The notes under the pieces are model-generated. The model ran no database searches, was not told the origin of the DNA, and saw only the letters and a list, made by a program, of their open reading frames with translations. Below, one piece after another: positions 34,231 to 42,054 of a DNA stretch of 64,000 nt (positions within the stretch are counted from its first letter, which is position 1; the number at the start of each line of letters is the position of its first letter). The position numbers were made by a program, and so were the translations under genes. The stretch is from Rhodobacteraceae bacterium M385 (GTDB lineage: Bacteria; Pseudomonadota; Alphaproteobacteria; Rhodobacterales; Rhodobacteraceae). The stretch spans positions 1,984,001 to 2,048,000 of the forward strand of contig CP081102.1 in assembly GCA_025141835.1 (NCBI GenBank). The letters run 5' to 3'.

Positions 34231-34689
34231 TTACTCATCCACCAATTCAAACAGGTTCGGCACGGCCGGACAGGGCGACAATTCGTTTTTCACCACGTCC
34301 GACAACCGTGTTTGATGCAGGAATACGTAGACATGGGCGGAAAAGCCCTCCCACAACCGGTTCGTCAGGCTCTGGGCCCGGCTCCCCGATGCCTTGCTCG
34401 ATGCGCCCGCCCCTTGGTGCATGGCACTCACCGTTTCATCGACGGCCTCAAAAATCTCGACCACGCGGATGTCCGATGCCGCCCGTGCCAAGCGATAGCC
34501 GCCGCCGGGTCCGCGCACTGATACGACCAGATCGGCCCGGCGCAGCTTTACGAACAATTGCTCCAGATACGGCAGGCTCACACCTTGGCGCTTCGACAAC
34601 TCCGACAACGATGTGAGCTGATCGCCCTCTTGCAACGCCAGATCGGCCATTGCCACCATCGCGTAGCGGCCCTTTGTACTCAGTTTCAT
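34231..34689 (-). CDS. iscR: Rrf2-family iron-sulfur regulator (IscR-like)
   Basis: The 152-residue regulator begins MKLSTKGRYAMVAMADLAL, the standard Rrf2 start, and has a winged helix-turn-helix with SLPYLEQLFVKLRRADLV. E. coli IscR binds its 2Fe-2S cluster through C92, C98 and C104. Here that stretch (QGAGASSKASGSR) has no cysteine, and the only cysteine is C140 in SPCPAVP. IscR of Rhodobacter sphaeroides also has a single cysteine and still regulates iron-sulfur genes. It heads the suf operon and probably represses it. ATG 34689 gives the family N terminus; a longer frame to 34728 is rejected. Confidence 0.92.
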   Translation of the reverse strand: MKLSTKGRYAMVAMADLALQEGDQLTSLSELSKRQGVSLPYLEQLFVKLRRADLVVSVRGPGGGYRLARAASDIRVVEIFEAVDETVSAMHQGAGASSKASGSRAQSLTNRLWEGFSAHVYVFLHQTRLSDVVKNELSPCPAVPNLFELVDE

Positions 34690-34810
34690 TCCATCGCTCC
34701 TGCCACTGGCCCCGCAATCGGCACGCAAACGTGCTTGAATGATTGACCTTTTCGCGCCCCGCCCTTAACTGCGATGCAACCTTTGCGCGGCTAAGCCGCC
34801 GCGCTCACAT

Positions 34811-34823
34811 TGGAATCGTTCTA
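34811..34823. promoter_or_regulatory. Candidate iron-response operator upstream of iscR
   Basis: TGGAA-TCG-TTCTA is a near-perfect inverted repeat (one mismatch between half-sites) in the 208-bp divergent gap between iscR and the alpha/beta hydrolase gene. Placement 122 bp upstream of the iscR start fits an operator for autoregulation of the suf operon. It agrees, from memory, with the iron-responsive palindrome predicted for Rhodobacterales iron and Fe-S genes. Confidence 0.5.
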
Positions 34824-34897
34824 GGGAGGCCCGCGCGGCCCGTCAAGAAAACCGCGCAATTCCCCCCACGAGCACACGATACGAGTAGGAGACGTGG

Positions 34898-35551
34898 ATG
34901 CCCGAGGTAATTTTCCCCGGACCAGAAGGCCGGCTAGAAGGTCGCTACCACCCGCAAAAGGCAAAAGACGCGCCCATTGCGATCATCCTGCACCCGCACC
35001 CGCAGTTCGGTGGCACGATGAATAACCGTGTCGTGTATAACCTACATTATGCCTATCATCAGATGGGCTTCACGGTTCTGCGCTTCAACTTCCGTGGCGT
35101 TGGCCGGTCCCAAGGCGAATATGATCAGGGCATTGGCGAGTTGTCCGATGCCGCCTCGGCGCTGGATTATCTGCAATCCATGAACCCCAACTCCAAGCAC
35201 TGCTGGGTTGCGGGCTTTTCCTTTGGCGCATGGATCGGGATGCAACTGCTGATGCGCCGCCCCGAGATCACCGGCTTTATCTCGGTATCTCCGCCCGCCA
35301 ACATGTACGACTTCTCGTTCCTTGCTCCCTGCCCGGCCTCGGGCCTGATGATTAACGGCACGGCGGACCGCGTTGCGAAACCGCAAGATACCCGCATCCT
35401 TGTGGACAAGCTGCACGAACAGAAGGGCATCACCATTACCCACGAGGAAATGGAAGGCGCGGGCCACTTCTTTGAAGATCCCTACATGGATCCGATGATC
35501 GAAAGCGTGCAAACCTACGTGCGTCGCCGCCTGACGGAAAACACACGGTAA
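34898..35551 (+). CDS. Alpha/beta hydrolase (conserved neighbour of iscR)
   Basis: The 217-residue protein has the alpha/beta hydrolase elbow GFSFGAW and the block HPHPQFGGTMNNRVV with the histidine-rich oxyanion region. The likely acid is in INGTADRVAKP, and the C-terminal histidine is in GAGHFFED. This small hydrolase is widespread in alphaproteobacteria, often next to iscR; its substrate is unknown. It is divergent from iscR and shares the gap that carries the operator-like repeat. It is followed 4 bp later by a small hypothetical gene. Confidence 0.88.
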   Translation: MPEVIFPGPEGRLEGRYHPQKAKDAPIAIILHPHPQFGGTMNNRVVYNLHYAYHQMGFTVLRFNFRGVGRSQGEYDQGIGELSDAASALDYLQSMNPNSKHCWVAGFSFGAWIGMQLLMRRPEITGFISVSPPANMYDFSFLAPCPASGLMINGTADRVAKPQDTRILVDKLHEQKGITITHEEMEGAGHFFEDPYMDPMIESVQTYVRRRLTENTR

Positions 35552-35555
35552 TTCT

Positions 35556-35789
35556 ATGGGCCTTGCCAACGACCTTGCCGAGAAACTTGCAATCGACGCC
35601 TGCGCGGCGGCGATTGCCTTGGATGATGAAACGCTGCCGGAAACCATCGCGCAGGTCGTTGGCGCGTCGTCTCCTACCACCGAAGAACTCTACCGCACCG
35701 CCGTGCGCGTGATCCAAGCCGAGGCCCGGGCCCGCAAAATTCTTGAGGCGAAGATCACGGCGGCCGAGGCCGCGCTTTCGGGCCAGTAG
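35556..35789 (+). CDS. Small hypothetical helical protein
   Basis: The 77-residue acidic protein (MGLANDLAEKLAIDACAAAI start) is predicted to be all-helical with alanine-rich segments. It has no motif I recognise. It follows the alpha/beta hydrolase gene by 4 bp and is probably cotranscribed. A strong terminator closes the unit. The purpose cannot be guessed from sequence. Confidence 0.7.
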   Translation: MGLANDLAEKLAIDACAAAIALDDETLPETIAQVVGASSPTTEELYRTAVRVIQAEARARKILEAKITAAEAALSGQ

Positions 35790-35800
35790 CGCCCGCCGCT

Positions 35801-35818
35801 GGGGCGTCCGCCCCTTTT
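35801..35818 (+). terminator. Rho-independent terminator
   Basis: GGGGC pairs with GCCCC around a GTCC loop and is followed by TTTT. The position, 12 bp past the small hypothetical gene's stop, fits an end for the hydrolase unit. Confidence 0.72.
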
Positions 35819-35933
35819 CCTACGAATATCAAGCCCTGTCTCCGCTTTGCAAAGTTGCAAACCCGCGGCGCGCGGCCACCTTTCGATTTCCTTAATGTGG
35901 CGCCGCCCACCCGCCGTTGCCGTCATTCCATTT

Positions 35934-35945
35934 CGTGATATCACG
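35934..35945. promoter_or_regulatory. 12-bp perfect palindrome upstream of monomeric icd
   Basis: CGTGATATCACG is a complete palindrome centred 117 bp before the isocitrate dehydrogenase ATG. It could be the operator of a dimeric regulator. It lies 25 bp from a second dyad at 35971-35986. Confidence 0.4.
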
Positions 35946-35970
35946 CCTCTCCCGCGACACCGCGTCGCCA

Positions 35971-35986
35971 GTATACCACGGTATAC
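35971..35986. promoter_or_regulatory. GTATACC dyad upstream of monomeric icd
   Basis: GTATACC at 35971-35977 and GGTATAC at 35980-35986 are exact inverted half-sites with a 2-nt spacer, 69 bp before the start of the monomeric isocitrate dehydrogenase gene. The position near the expected promoter suggests a repressor or activator site. Confidence 0.45.
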
Positions 35987-36055
35987 GCCCTTCCCCATTG
36001 CGCGTTGTTCCGCTACACGGACCCCAACACACAAACACGCGCAGAGGGCCGTTCC

Positions 36056-38251
36056 ATGACAACTCCTGACATCATCTACACCAAAGTTGACGAAGCGCCG
36101 GAGCTGGCCTCGGCCTCGCTGCTTCCAATCATTCAGCGTTTCGCCAAAGCGGCGGATATCACCGTTGGCACCAAGGATATCAGCCTTGCGGGCCGCATTC
36201 TTGCGACCTTCCCTGAAAACCTGACCGACGATCAGCGCATCCCTGATGATCTGGCCGCCTTGGGTGAATTGGTGAAAACCGCTTCGGCCAACGTCGTGAA
36301 GCTGCCCAACATCTCGGCCTCTGTGCCGCAGCTTGTGGCCGCCGTGACCGAGCTTCAGGGAAAGGGATTTAACATCCCCGACTACCCAGAAGCCCCTGAA
36401 ACGGATGCAGAAAAAGAGATCCGCGCCCGTTATGACGGGATTAAAGGTTCCGCCGTGAACCCGGTTTTGCGCGAAGGCAACTCGGACCGTCGCGCCGCGA
36501 CCGCTGTCAAGAACTACGCCCAGAACAACCCCCACCGCATGGGCGACTGGAGCGCCGACAGCAAGACCCGCGTGGCTTCCATGTCGGGCGGTGACTTCTT
36601 CTCTAACGAGACGTCAGTGACGTTGAAGGCTGACACGACCGCCAAGATCGTTCTGGAAACCGCCAATGGCGAAACCGTGCTGAAGGATGGCCTGTCCTAC
36701 CCTGCGGGCACCGTGCTGGACGCAACCTACATGAGCGCGAGCGCGCTTGATGCCTTCCTGGCCGACGAGATCGAAAAGACCAAGGCCGAGGGTGTGTTGT
36801 TCTCGCTGCACATGAAGGCGACGATGATGAAGGTCTCGGACCCGATCATCTTCGGCCACGCGGTCCGCGCATTTCTGGCACCGGTTTTTGAGGCCCACGG
36901 TGACAAGATGACCGAACTGGGTGTGAACCCGAACCAAGGCCTCGGTGACCTGCTGGCGCGTGTAAAAGACGACGCCGCGATCATGGCCGCGATTGACGCC
37001 TGCATGGCCGACCGTCCGCCGATGTATATGGTCGATAGCGACAAGGGTATCACCAACCTTCACGTCTCCTCTGACGTGATCATCGACGCCTCCATGCCTG
37101 CGCTGATCCGCGCTGGCGGCAAGGGTTGGGGCCCAGACGGGCAAGAGGACGACGCCGTTTGCGTCATTCCCGACAATTCCTACGCCCCCGTCTATGACGA
37201 GAGCATCGCTTTCTTCAAAGAAAGCGGCGCGCTGAACCCGGCGACTGCGGGCACAGTGCAAAACCTTGGCCTGATGGCGCAAAAAGCCGAGGAATACGGC
37301 TCTCACCCCACCACGTTTGAAATTGCTGAGGCCGGCACGGTGAAGATGATCGCCGGTGACGGCACGGTGCTGCATTCCCACGACGTTCAGGCGGGCGATA
37401 TTTGGCGCTCTGCCTCGGCGCGCAAAGCTCCCATTGAAGACTGGGTTGCGTTGGCGATTGCCCGTCAGAAAGCCACCGGGTTCCGTTCCATCTTCTGGCT
37501 GGATGCCAACCGCGCCCATGACGCGCAGTTGATCCAATACGTGAAGCCCCTGCTGGAAGCCGCTGGTGTAGCTGATAAATTTGAGATCATGGCCCCACGC
37601 GAAGCCACGCGCGCCTCGCTGGAAACCATCACCAAAGGTGAAAACACCATCGCCATCACCGGCAACGTGTTGCGCGATTACCTGACCGACCTGTTCCCGA
37701 TCCTCGAGCTGGCGACATCTGCCAAGATGCTGTCGATCGTGAAGCTGATGCAGGGCGGCGGTTTGTTTGAAACCGGCGCGGGCGGCTCTGCGCCTAAGCA
37801 CGTCCAGCAGCTCCACGGCGAAGGCCACCTGCGGTGGGACAGCTTGGGTGAGTTCTGCGCCCTGGGAGAGTCTTTCAACTTCCTTGCCGACGCCAAGGGC
37901 AACGCCAAAGCGCGGGTTCTGGGCGACGCCGTTGATGCGGCGACCCAAGGTATCTTGGATGACAACCGCTCTCCCGGTCGCAAGGTCGGCCAGCCCGACA
38001 ACCGCGACAGCCACTATTGGTTCGCCCGCTACTGGGCCGAGGCGCTGGCCGCCCAAACCACCGACGCCGAGATGGCCGCAGAATTCGCACCCATCGCCAA
38101 GGCATTGGCCGATGGTGAAGCCGCGATCATCGCGGAACTGGACGCAACCGAAGGGGCCGAGGCCGATACCGGCGGCTACTACCTGAATGACCCGGTCAAA
38201 CTGGCCGCTGTCATGCGTCCCTCTGCGACGCTGAACGCGATCATCGACTAA
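36056..38251 (+). CDS. icd: Monomeric NADP-dependent isocitrate dehydrogenase
   Basis: The 731-residue enzyme is the large monomeric form of isocitrate dehydrogenase, which oxidatively decarboxylates isocitrate to 2-oxoglutarate in the TCA cycle and yields NADPH. Recognisable blocks include GNSDRRAATAVKNYAQNNPH, MSGGDFFSNETSVT and the substrate-binding ASMPALIRAGGKGWGPDG. Length matches the family. ATG 36056 (MTTPDIIYTK) is chosen over 36005. Two palindromes lie in its leader and a hairpin follows its stop. The next gene encodes an unrelated isozyme for the same reaction. Confidence 0.96.
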   Translation: MTTPDIIYTKVDEAPELASASLLPIIQRFAKAADITVGTKDISLAGRILATFPENLTDDQRIPDDLAALGELVKTASANVVKLPNISASVPQLVAAVTELQGKGFNIPDYPEAPETDAEKEIRARYDGIKGSAVNPVLREGNSDRRAATAVKNYAQNNPHRMGDWSADSKTRVASMSGGDFFSNETSVTLKADTTAKIVLETANGETVLKDGLSYPAGTVLDATYMSASALDAFLADEIEKTKAEGVLFSLHMKATMMKVSDPIIFGHAVRAFLAPVFEAHGDKMTELGVNPNQGLGDLLARVKDDAAIMAAIDACMADRPPMYMVDSDKGITNLHVSSDVIIDASMPALIRAGGKGWGPDGQEDDAVCVIPDNSYAPVYDESIAFFKESGALNPATAGTVQNLGLMAQKAEEYGSHPTTFEIAEAGTVKMIAGDGTVLHSHDVQAGDIWRSASARKAPIEDWVALAIARQKATGFRSIFWLDANRAHDAQLIQYVKPLLEAAGVADKFEIMAPREATRASLETITKGENTIAITGNVLRDYLTDLFPILELATSAKMLSIVKLMQGGGLFETGAGGSAPKHVQQLHGEGHLRWDSLGEFCALGESFNFLADAKGNAKARVLGDAVDAATQGILDDNRSPGRKVGQPDNRDSHYWFARYWAEALAAQTTDAEMAAEFAPIAKALADGEAAIIAELDATEGAEADTGGYYLNDPVKLAAVMRPSATLNAIID

Positions 38252-38263
38252 ACGCACCAACGC

Positions 38264-38291
38264 GCATCGCCGGGCCTATGCTCGGCGATGC
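38264..38291 (+). terminator. Hairpin between the two isocitrate dehydrogenase genes
   Basis: GCATCGCCG (38264-38272) pairs perfectly with CGGCGATGC (38283-38291) over a 10-nt loop and is followed by CGCTTTAAG, a weak T-stretch. Probably a terminator or processing element for the monomeric icd mRNA, so the second gene may have its own promoter in 38292-38456. Confidence 0.55.
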
Positions 38292-38456
38292 CGCTTTAAG
38301 CATTTGGCAAGACTTTGCCGCCAAAGATGCGCCTGAATAGGGCGGACACGCCTTCTCCTGTGCCCAAGATGCGACGCAGTAGCCTGCGGCCTTGATTCCG
38401 CGCGGCTCGGTTGTTCTAAGCATCTCAACAGACCCTCCTCCGAAGGACATGGCTCC

Positions 38457-39671
38457 ATGACCAAGATCAAAGTTGATAATCCCATCGTTGAGATGGACGG
38501 CGATGAAATGACCCGCATCATCTGGCAGTTCATCAAGGACAAGCTGATCCTGCCCTACCTCGACATTGATCTGCTCTATTACGATCTTAGCATCGAGAAC
38601 CGCGATGCCACCGATGACCAAATCACCATTGATGCCGCCGAAAAGACCAAAGAAGTCGGCGTTGCGGTCAAATGCGCCACGATCACGCCAGATGAAGCTC
38701 GGGTCGAAGAATTCGGTCTGAAGAAAATGTGGCGCTCGCCCAACGGGACGATCCGCAACATTCTGGGCGGTGTGATTTTCCGCCAGCCGATCATCTGCAA
38801 AAACGTCCCCCGCCTTGTGCCCGGCTGGACGAAGCCGATTGTGGTGGGCCGCCATGCCTTTGGTGACCAATATAAAGCCACGGATATGAAGTTCCCCGGC
38901 GCCGGTACGTTGACGATGAAATTCGTCGGCGAAGACGGCACCGAGATTGAACATGAGGTCTATAAGGCCGACAGCGCGGGCGTCTTCATGTCGATGTATA
39001 ACGTCGATAAATCCATTTACGATTTCGCGCGGGCGTCCCTGAACTACGGCCTTAACCTTGGCTGGCCCGTGTATCTGTCCACCAAAAATACCATTTTGAA
39101 ACAATACGATGGCCGCTTCCTGGAGATCTTCCAAGAGGTCTTTGATAATGAATTCAAAGAGGCGTTCGAAGAAAAAGGCATCTGGTACGAACACCGCCTG
39201 ATCGACGATATGGTTGCTTGCGCGATCAAGTGGAACGGCGGTTTCGTGTGGGCCTGCAAGAACTATGACGGCGATGTGCAGTCCGACGTGGTGGCGCAGG
39301 GCTTCGGATCGCTCGGCATGATGGCGTCGCAGTTGATGACACCCGATGGCAAGATCGTGGAGTCCGAGGCTGCCCACGGCACCGTCACGCGCCACTTCCG
39401 CAACCATCAGGAAGGCAAGGCCACGTCTACGAACTCGATCGCCTCGATTTACGCGTGGACCGGCGGGCTGAAGCACCGCGCCAAGCTGGACGACAACGCC
39501 AAGCTGCTGGAATTCGCCGAAACGTTGGAGCGGGTAATCGTGGAGACGGTAGAGGCCGGGCACATGACCAAAGACCTTGCGCTGCTGGTGGGGCCGGACC
39601 AAAGCTGGCTGACAACCATGGGCTTCCTTGAGAAGATTGACGAAAACCTGAACAAGGCCCTCGCGGGTTAA
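38457..39671 (+). CDS. icd: Homodimeric NADP-dependent isocitrate dehydrogenase
   Basis: This 404-residue enzyme is of the dimeric (eukaryotic-like, type II) isocitrate dehydrogenase family. Key blocks are IVEMDGDEMTRIIW, the substrate loop SPNGTIRNILGGVIFRQPI, the metal-binding DDMVACAIKWNGGFVWACKNYDGD and the NADP-binding AAHGTVTRH. It catalyses the same step as the preceding monomeric enzyme. An AAGGACATGGCTCC leader precedes the ATG. A strong hairpin follows its stop. Confidence 0.97.
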   Translation: MTKIKVDNPIVEMDGDEMTRIIWQFIKDKLILPYLDIDLLYYDLSIENRDATDDQITIDAAEKTKEVGVAVKCATITPDEARVEEFGLKKMWRSPNGTIRNILGGVIFRQPIICKNVPRLVPGWTKPIVVGRHAFGDQYKATDMKFPGAGTLTMKFVGEDGTEIEHEVYKADSAGVFMSMYNVDKSIYDFARASLNYGLNLGWPVYLSTKNTILKQYDGRFLEIFQEVFDNEFKEAFEEKGIWYEHRLIDDMVACAIKWNGGFVWACKNYDGDVQSDVVAQGFGSLGMMASQLMTPDGKIVESEAAHGTVTRHFRNHQEGKATSTNSIASIYAWTGGLKHRAKLDDNAKLLEFAETLERVIVETVEAGHMTKDLALLVGPDQSWLTTMGFLEKIDENLNKALAG

Positions 39672-39688
39672 TCAAGCGAACACGACCC

Positions 39689-39716
39689 CGAAGACCGCCA
39701 AACCCGGCGGTCTTCG
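39689..39716 (+). terminator. Hairpin after the dimeric icd gene
   Basis: CGAAGACCGCC (39689-39699) and GGCGGTCTTCG (39706-39716) form an 11-bp perfect stem with a 6-nt loop. The following bases are not T-rich, so it may work as a stabilising 3' hairpin or a rho-assisted terminator. Confidence 0.65.
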
Positions 39717-39789
39717 CATGTGTGGAAGGATTTGACAGGGCGACGGTAGTACGGGTCAAGTGGGGCCTCATTTTCTTGAAGGATTTCCC

Positions 39790-40179
39790 GTGCAAACCTA
39801 CGACGTCATTTTGTCCCCCAGCCCGACCGCAACCCATCCGCCCTTCGTGACGATGCGCGCCCCCGCCGGATTATACGAGCTGACCGCCGTCAGAGGCGGC
39901 ACAGACGACTACATGGCGTGGACACCGGGGCACAAAGGCACATGGCAGACCGGTATTTCGGTGATGAGCGACGGTTTCTCGGACACCTCATCGACCGTCT
40001 TGCAAGCGCACTCGGCCCAATGGCCGACGCCGGAACAAGCGGTGCAAAACCCCGCGTCCGTTTGTTTTGAACTGGACCGATGGCGCATCTTGACGTTCTT
40101 CATCAACGACAGCTATCGCGACAACAGCGGCGGTGTGACGATCCAAGTGAGCTACGACGCACGCCCACCCTCAGCCTAA
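39790..40179 (+). CDS. Hypothetical small protein
   Basis: The product has about 129 residues from a GTG at 39790 with a GAAGGA ribosome site six bases before it; an ATG at 39760 would add ten residues. It contains no signal peptide or membrane segment. Tryptophan and proline are frequent (YMAWTPGHKGTW, AQWPTPEQAV). It lies 13 bp before the SDR gene and is probably cotranscribed. I do not recognise the family. Confidence 0.6.
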   Translation: MQTYDVILSPSPTATHPPFVTMRAPAGLYELTAVRGGTDDYMAWTPGHKGTWQTGISVMSDGFSDTSSTVLQAHSAQWPTPEQAVQNPASVCFELDRWRILTFFINDSYRDNSGGVTIQVSYDARPPSA

Positions 40180-40192
40180 TCCGGAGCCTTCC

Positions 40193-40948
40193 ATGACCTC
40201 ACCTCAATTCGCCACCTACCCCAGCCTCAACGGCGCCTCTGTCATTATCACGGGCGGCGCGTCGGGCATTGGCGCGGGCATGGTCCGCGCCTTTGCGGAA
40301 CAGGGCGCGAAGGTAGGGTTTGTGGATCTGGACGAAGCCGCAGGCGCGGCCATTGCGGCAGAGACAGGCGCGACCTTTGCGGCGTGCGATCTGCGCGACA
40401 TTGATGCCTTGCGGGCCGCCTTCGCCAAACTGGTAGAGGTAAACGGCCCGGCGGAAGTTCTGGTCAACAACGCTGCCCGCGACGACCGCCACAAATGGGA
40501 CGAGGTCACGCCCGAGTATTGGGACGACCGCCAAGCCACCAACCTGCGCCACCAGTTCTTCGCTATCCAAGCCGTGGCCCCTGCGATGGTCGCGGCGGGC
40601 AAAGGCTCGATCATCAACATGGGGTCCAATTCGTGGTGGGAGGCTGGCGGCGGTTTCCCCGCCTATGCCACGGCCAAATCCGCGGCCCATGGGTTGACCC
40701 GCACCATGGCCCGCGATCTGGGGCGGCACCGCATCAGGGTGAACACCATCGTTCCCGGCTGGATCATGACCGAGCGCCAGAAAGAGCTGTGGGTGACGGA
40801 AGAAGCGCTTCAATCGCAACTCAACCGCCAATGCCTGCCGGACCCGATAGACCCGGTCTATGTGGTGCGCATGGCCTTGTTCCTGGCCTCTGACGACGCG
40901 GCCATGTGTTCGGCCCATAACTACATGGTCGAGGCGGGCTCTATCTAA
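40193..40948 (+). CDS. Short-chain dehydrogenase/reductase
   Basis: The 251-residue SDR has the NAD(P)-binding motif TGGASGIGAGM near residue 20, the NNAARDD block, and the catalytic Ser with YATAKSAAHG (Tyr and Lys of YxxxK). An aspartate following the second strand (VDLDE) suggests NAD(H) preference. The substrate is unknown; sugar or polyol dehydrogenases are closest by feel. Its stop overlaps the stop of the convergent glutamine amidotransferase gene by 4 bp. Confidence 0.9.
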   Translation: MTSPQFATYPSLNGASVIITGGASGIGAGMVRAFAEQGAKVGFVDLDEAAGAAIAAETGATFAACDLRDIDALRAAFAKLVEVNGPAEVLVNNAARDDRHKWDEVTPEYWDDRQATNLRHQFFAIQAVAPAMVAAGKGSIINMGSNSWWEAGGGFPAYATAKSAAHGLTRTMARDLGRHRIRVNTIVPGWIMTERQKELWVTEEALQSQLNRQCLPDPIDPVYVVRMALFLASDDAAMCSAHNYMVEAGSI

Positions 40949-41730
40949 GCCGCTTGACGGATCTCCAGCGGCTGAATGTCTACCGATGCCCCCTCAAACA
41001 CCGCGCCGTGTCCGGAGGGCAGTTCGGTCCATCCGCCCTGCCCGACTTCCAGCGGCTCCGACACCACAGCCCACCCGTTGCGGCTCTTGCTCCAGCGGTA
41101 ATAGACCGAGGGCGCGATGTGGTCGGACGACAAGCGCAGGGCGAACAGCCTTTCCCCATCGCTCCACGCGGCAGAACTGCGCAGGTGCGGTGTGGTGCCT
41201 TGGGCCAGCGACATCTCCTCCAGGGTGCGGTGCGCGGCAAGCATCGCGCCCATAGGGTCCGTGTCCAACCCGCCCTCCAGCGCATAGAGGAACAGCAACT
41301 CGCTGTCCGTGGCCCCTTTCCGCTGCGCATACAGCCGATCTGAAACGCCCATATCCGCGTGCCTGCGGAAACGGTCGAAGCCGCCGATCTGGCCGTTGTG
41401 CATGAAGCTCCACCGGCCATGGGTAAAGGGGTGGCAGTTGTTGCGGCTGGTCGCCGCCCCAGTAGAGGCCCGCACATGGGCCAGAAACGCGCCGCTTTTG
41501 ACCGTATGCGCCAAGGATGCAAGGTTCGGGTCCGACCAGGCCGGAAAAACATCCCGGTAAAGCCCCGGCTCCGCCCGGTCCCCATACCACGCCACGCCAA
41601 ACCCATCGGCATTGATCGCCGTTTTGCATTCCGTCGCGGCGCGGCTTTGATCAATCAGAGAATGACCGGGACTGCTTAACAATTCTTCAAGATAGATCGC
41701 TTCGCCCAGATAGGCGGCCCAACGACACAT
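40945..41730 (-). CDS. Class II glutamine amidotransferase
   Basis: The 261-residue protein begins MCRWAAYLGE, so after methionine removal Cys2 becomes the N-terminal nucleophile of a class II (Ntn) glutaminase domain. Conserved blocks include NADGFGVAWYG, FLAHVRASTG and NCHPFTHGRWSFMHNGQI. It resembles the stand-alone YafJ/EgtC type. The acceptor reaction is unknown; no ergothioneine genes lie nearby, so EgtC function is not supported. A DUF6356 gene precedes it with no gap. Confidence 0.9.
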   Translation of the reverse strand: MCRWAAYLGEAIYLEELLSSPGHSLIDQSRAATECKTAINADGFGVAWYGDRAEPGLYRDVFPAWSDPNLASLAHTVKSGAFLAHVRASTGAATSRNNCHPFTHGRWSFMHNGQIGGFDRFRRHADMGVSDRLYAQRKGATDSELLFLYALEGGLDTDPMGAMLAAHRTLEEMSLAQGTTPHLRSSAAWSDGERLFALRLSSDHIAPSVYYRWSKSRNGWAVVSEPLEVGQGGWTELPSGHGAVFEGASVDIQPLEIRQAA

Positions 41731-41937
41731 TCACGCGCCCCGGTTGTGAGTTTTGGCGTACATTTCGGCAATCAACTTGCTGGCGGTCTTTTCAAACAGG
41801 CAAGGGATCAGCGCGTGGACCGCGGCAGCACCGGCGGCGGCAAATAGTTTAACGCTGAACTTTCCGGCGAAAGCCATATGCTCAAGATAGCTTTCGTCAA
41901 CGTCTGCGGGATGGTCGAGGAATACGCGGCGGATCAT
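41731..41937 (-). CDS. DUF6356-family small protein
   Basis: The 68-residue product starts MIRRVFLDHPADVDESYLEHM and has one hydrophobic stretch (KLFAAAGAAAVHALIPCLF). It matches my memory of the DUF6356 family, restricted to alphaproteobacteria and of unknown function. An AGGAGCAG ribosome site precedes ATG 41937. A longer frame to 42102 crosses the promoter region of the divergent Lrp gene and is rejected. It abuts the glutamine amidotransferase gene and is cotranscribed. Confidence 0.75.
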   Translation of the reverse strand: MIRRVFLDHPADVDESYLEHMAFAGKFSVKLFAAAGAAAVHALIPCLFEKTASKLIAEMYAKTHNRGA

Positions 41938-42054
41938 GGTCTGCTCCTGTTGGTGAGTGTTTTTAGCAGAATGCCTCAGGGCCCGCGTGCATAGCTCCCA
42001 AATATCCGGCAAGTTGTCGGTGACTTGTGGAATAGTTCCCACTATATTGGAGAT

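Noticed and set aside
36614..38260. A 548-codon open frame antisense to the monomeric isocitrate dehydrogenase gene
   Set aside because: It mirrors the codon pattern of a strongly conserved gene, has no domain, and ends at the edge of the true gene. Long antisense frames are common in GC-rich DNA.
38241..39602. A 453-codon open frame antisense to the dimeric isocitrate dehydrogenase
   Set aside because: Same reason: it covers a certain gene and shows no recognisable domain.
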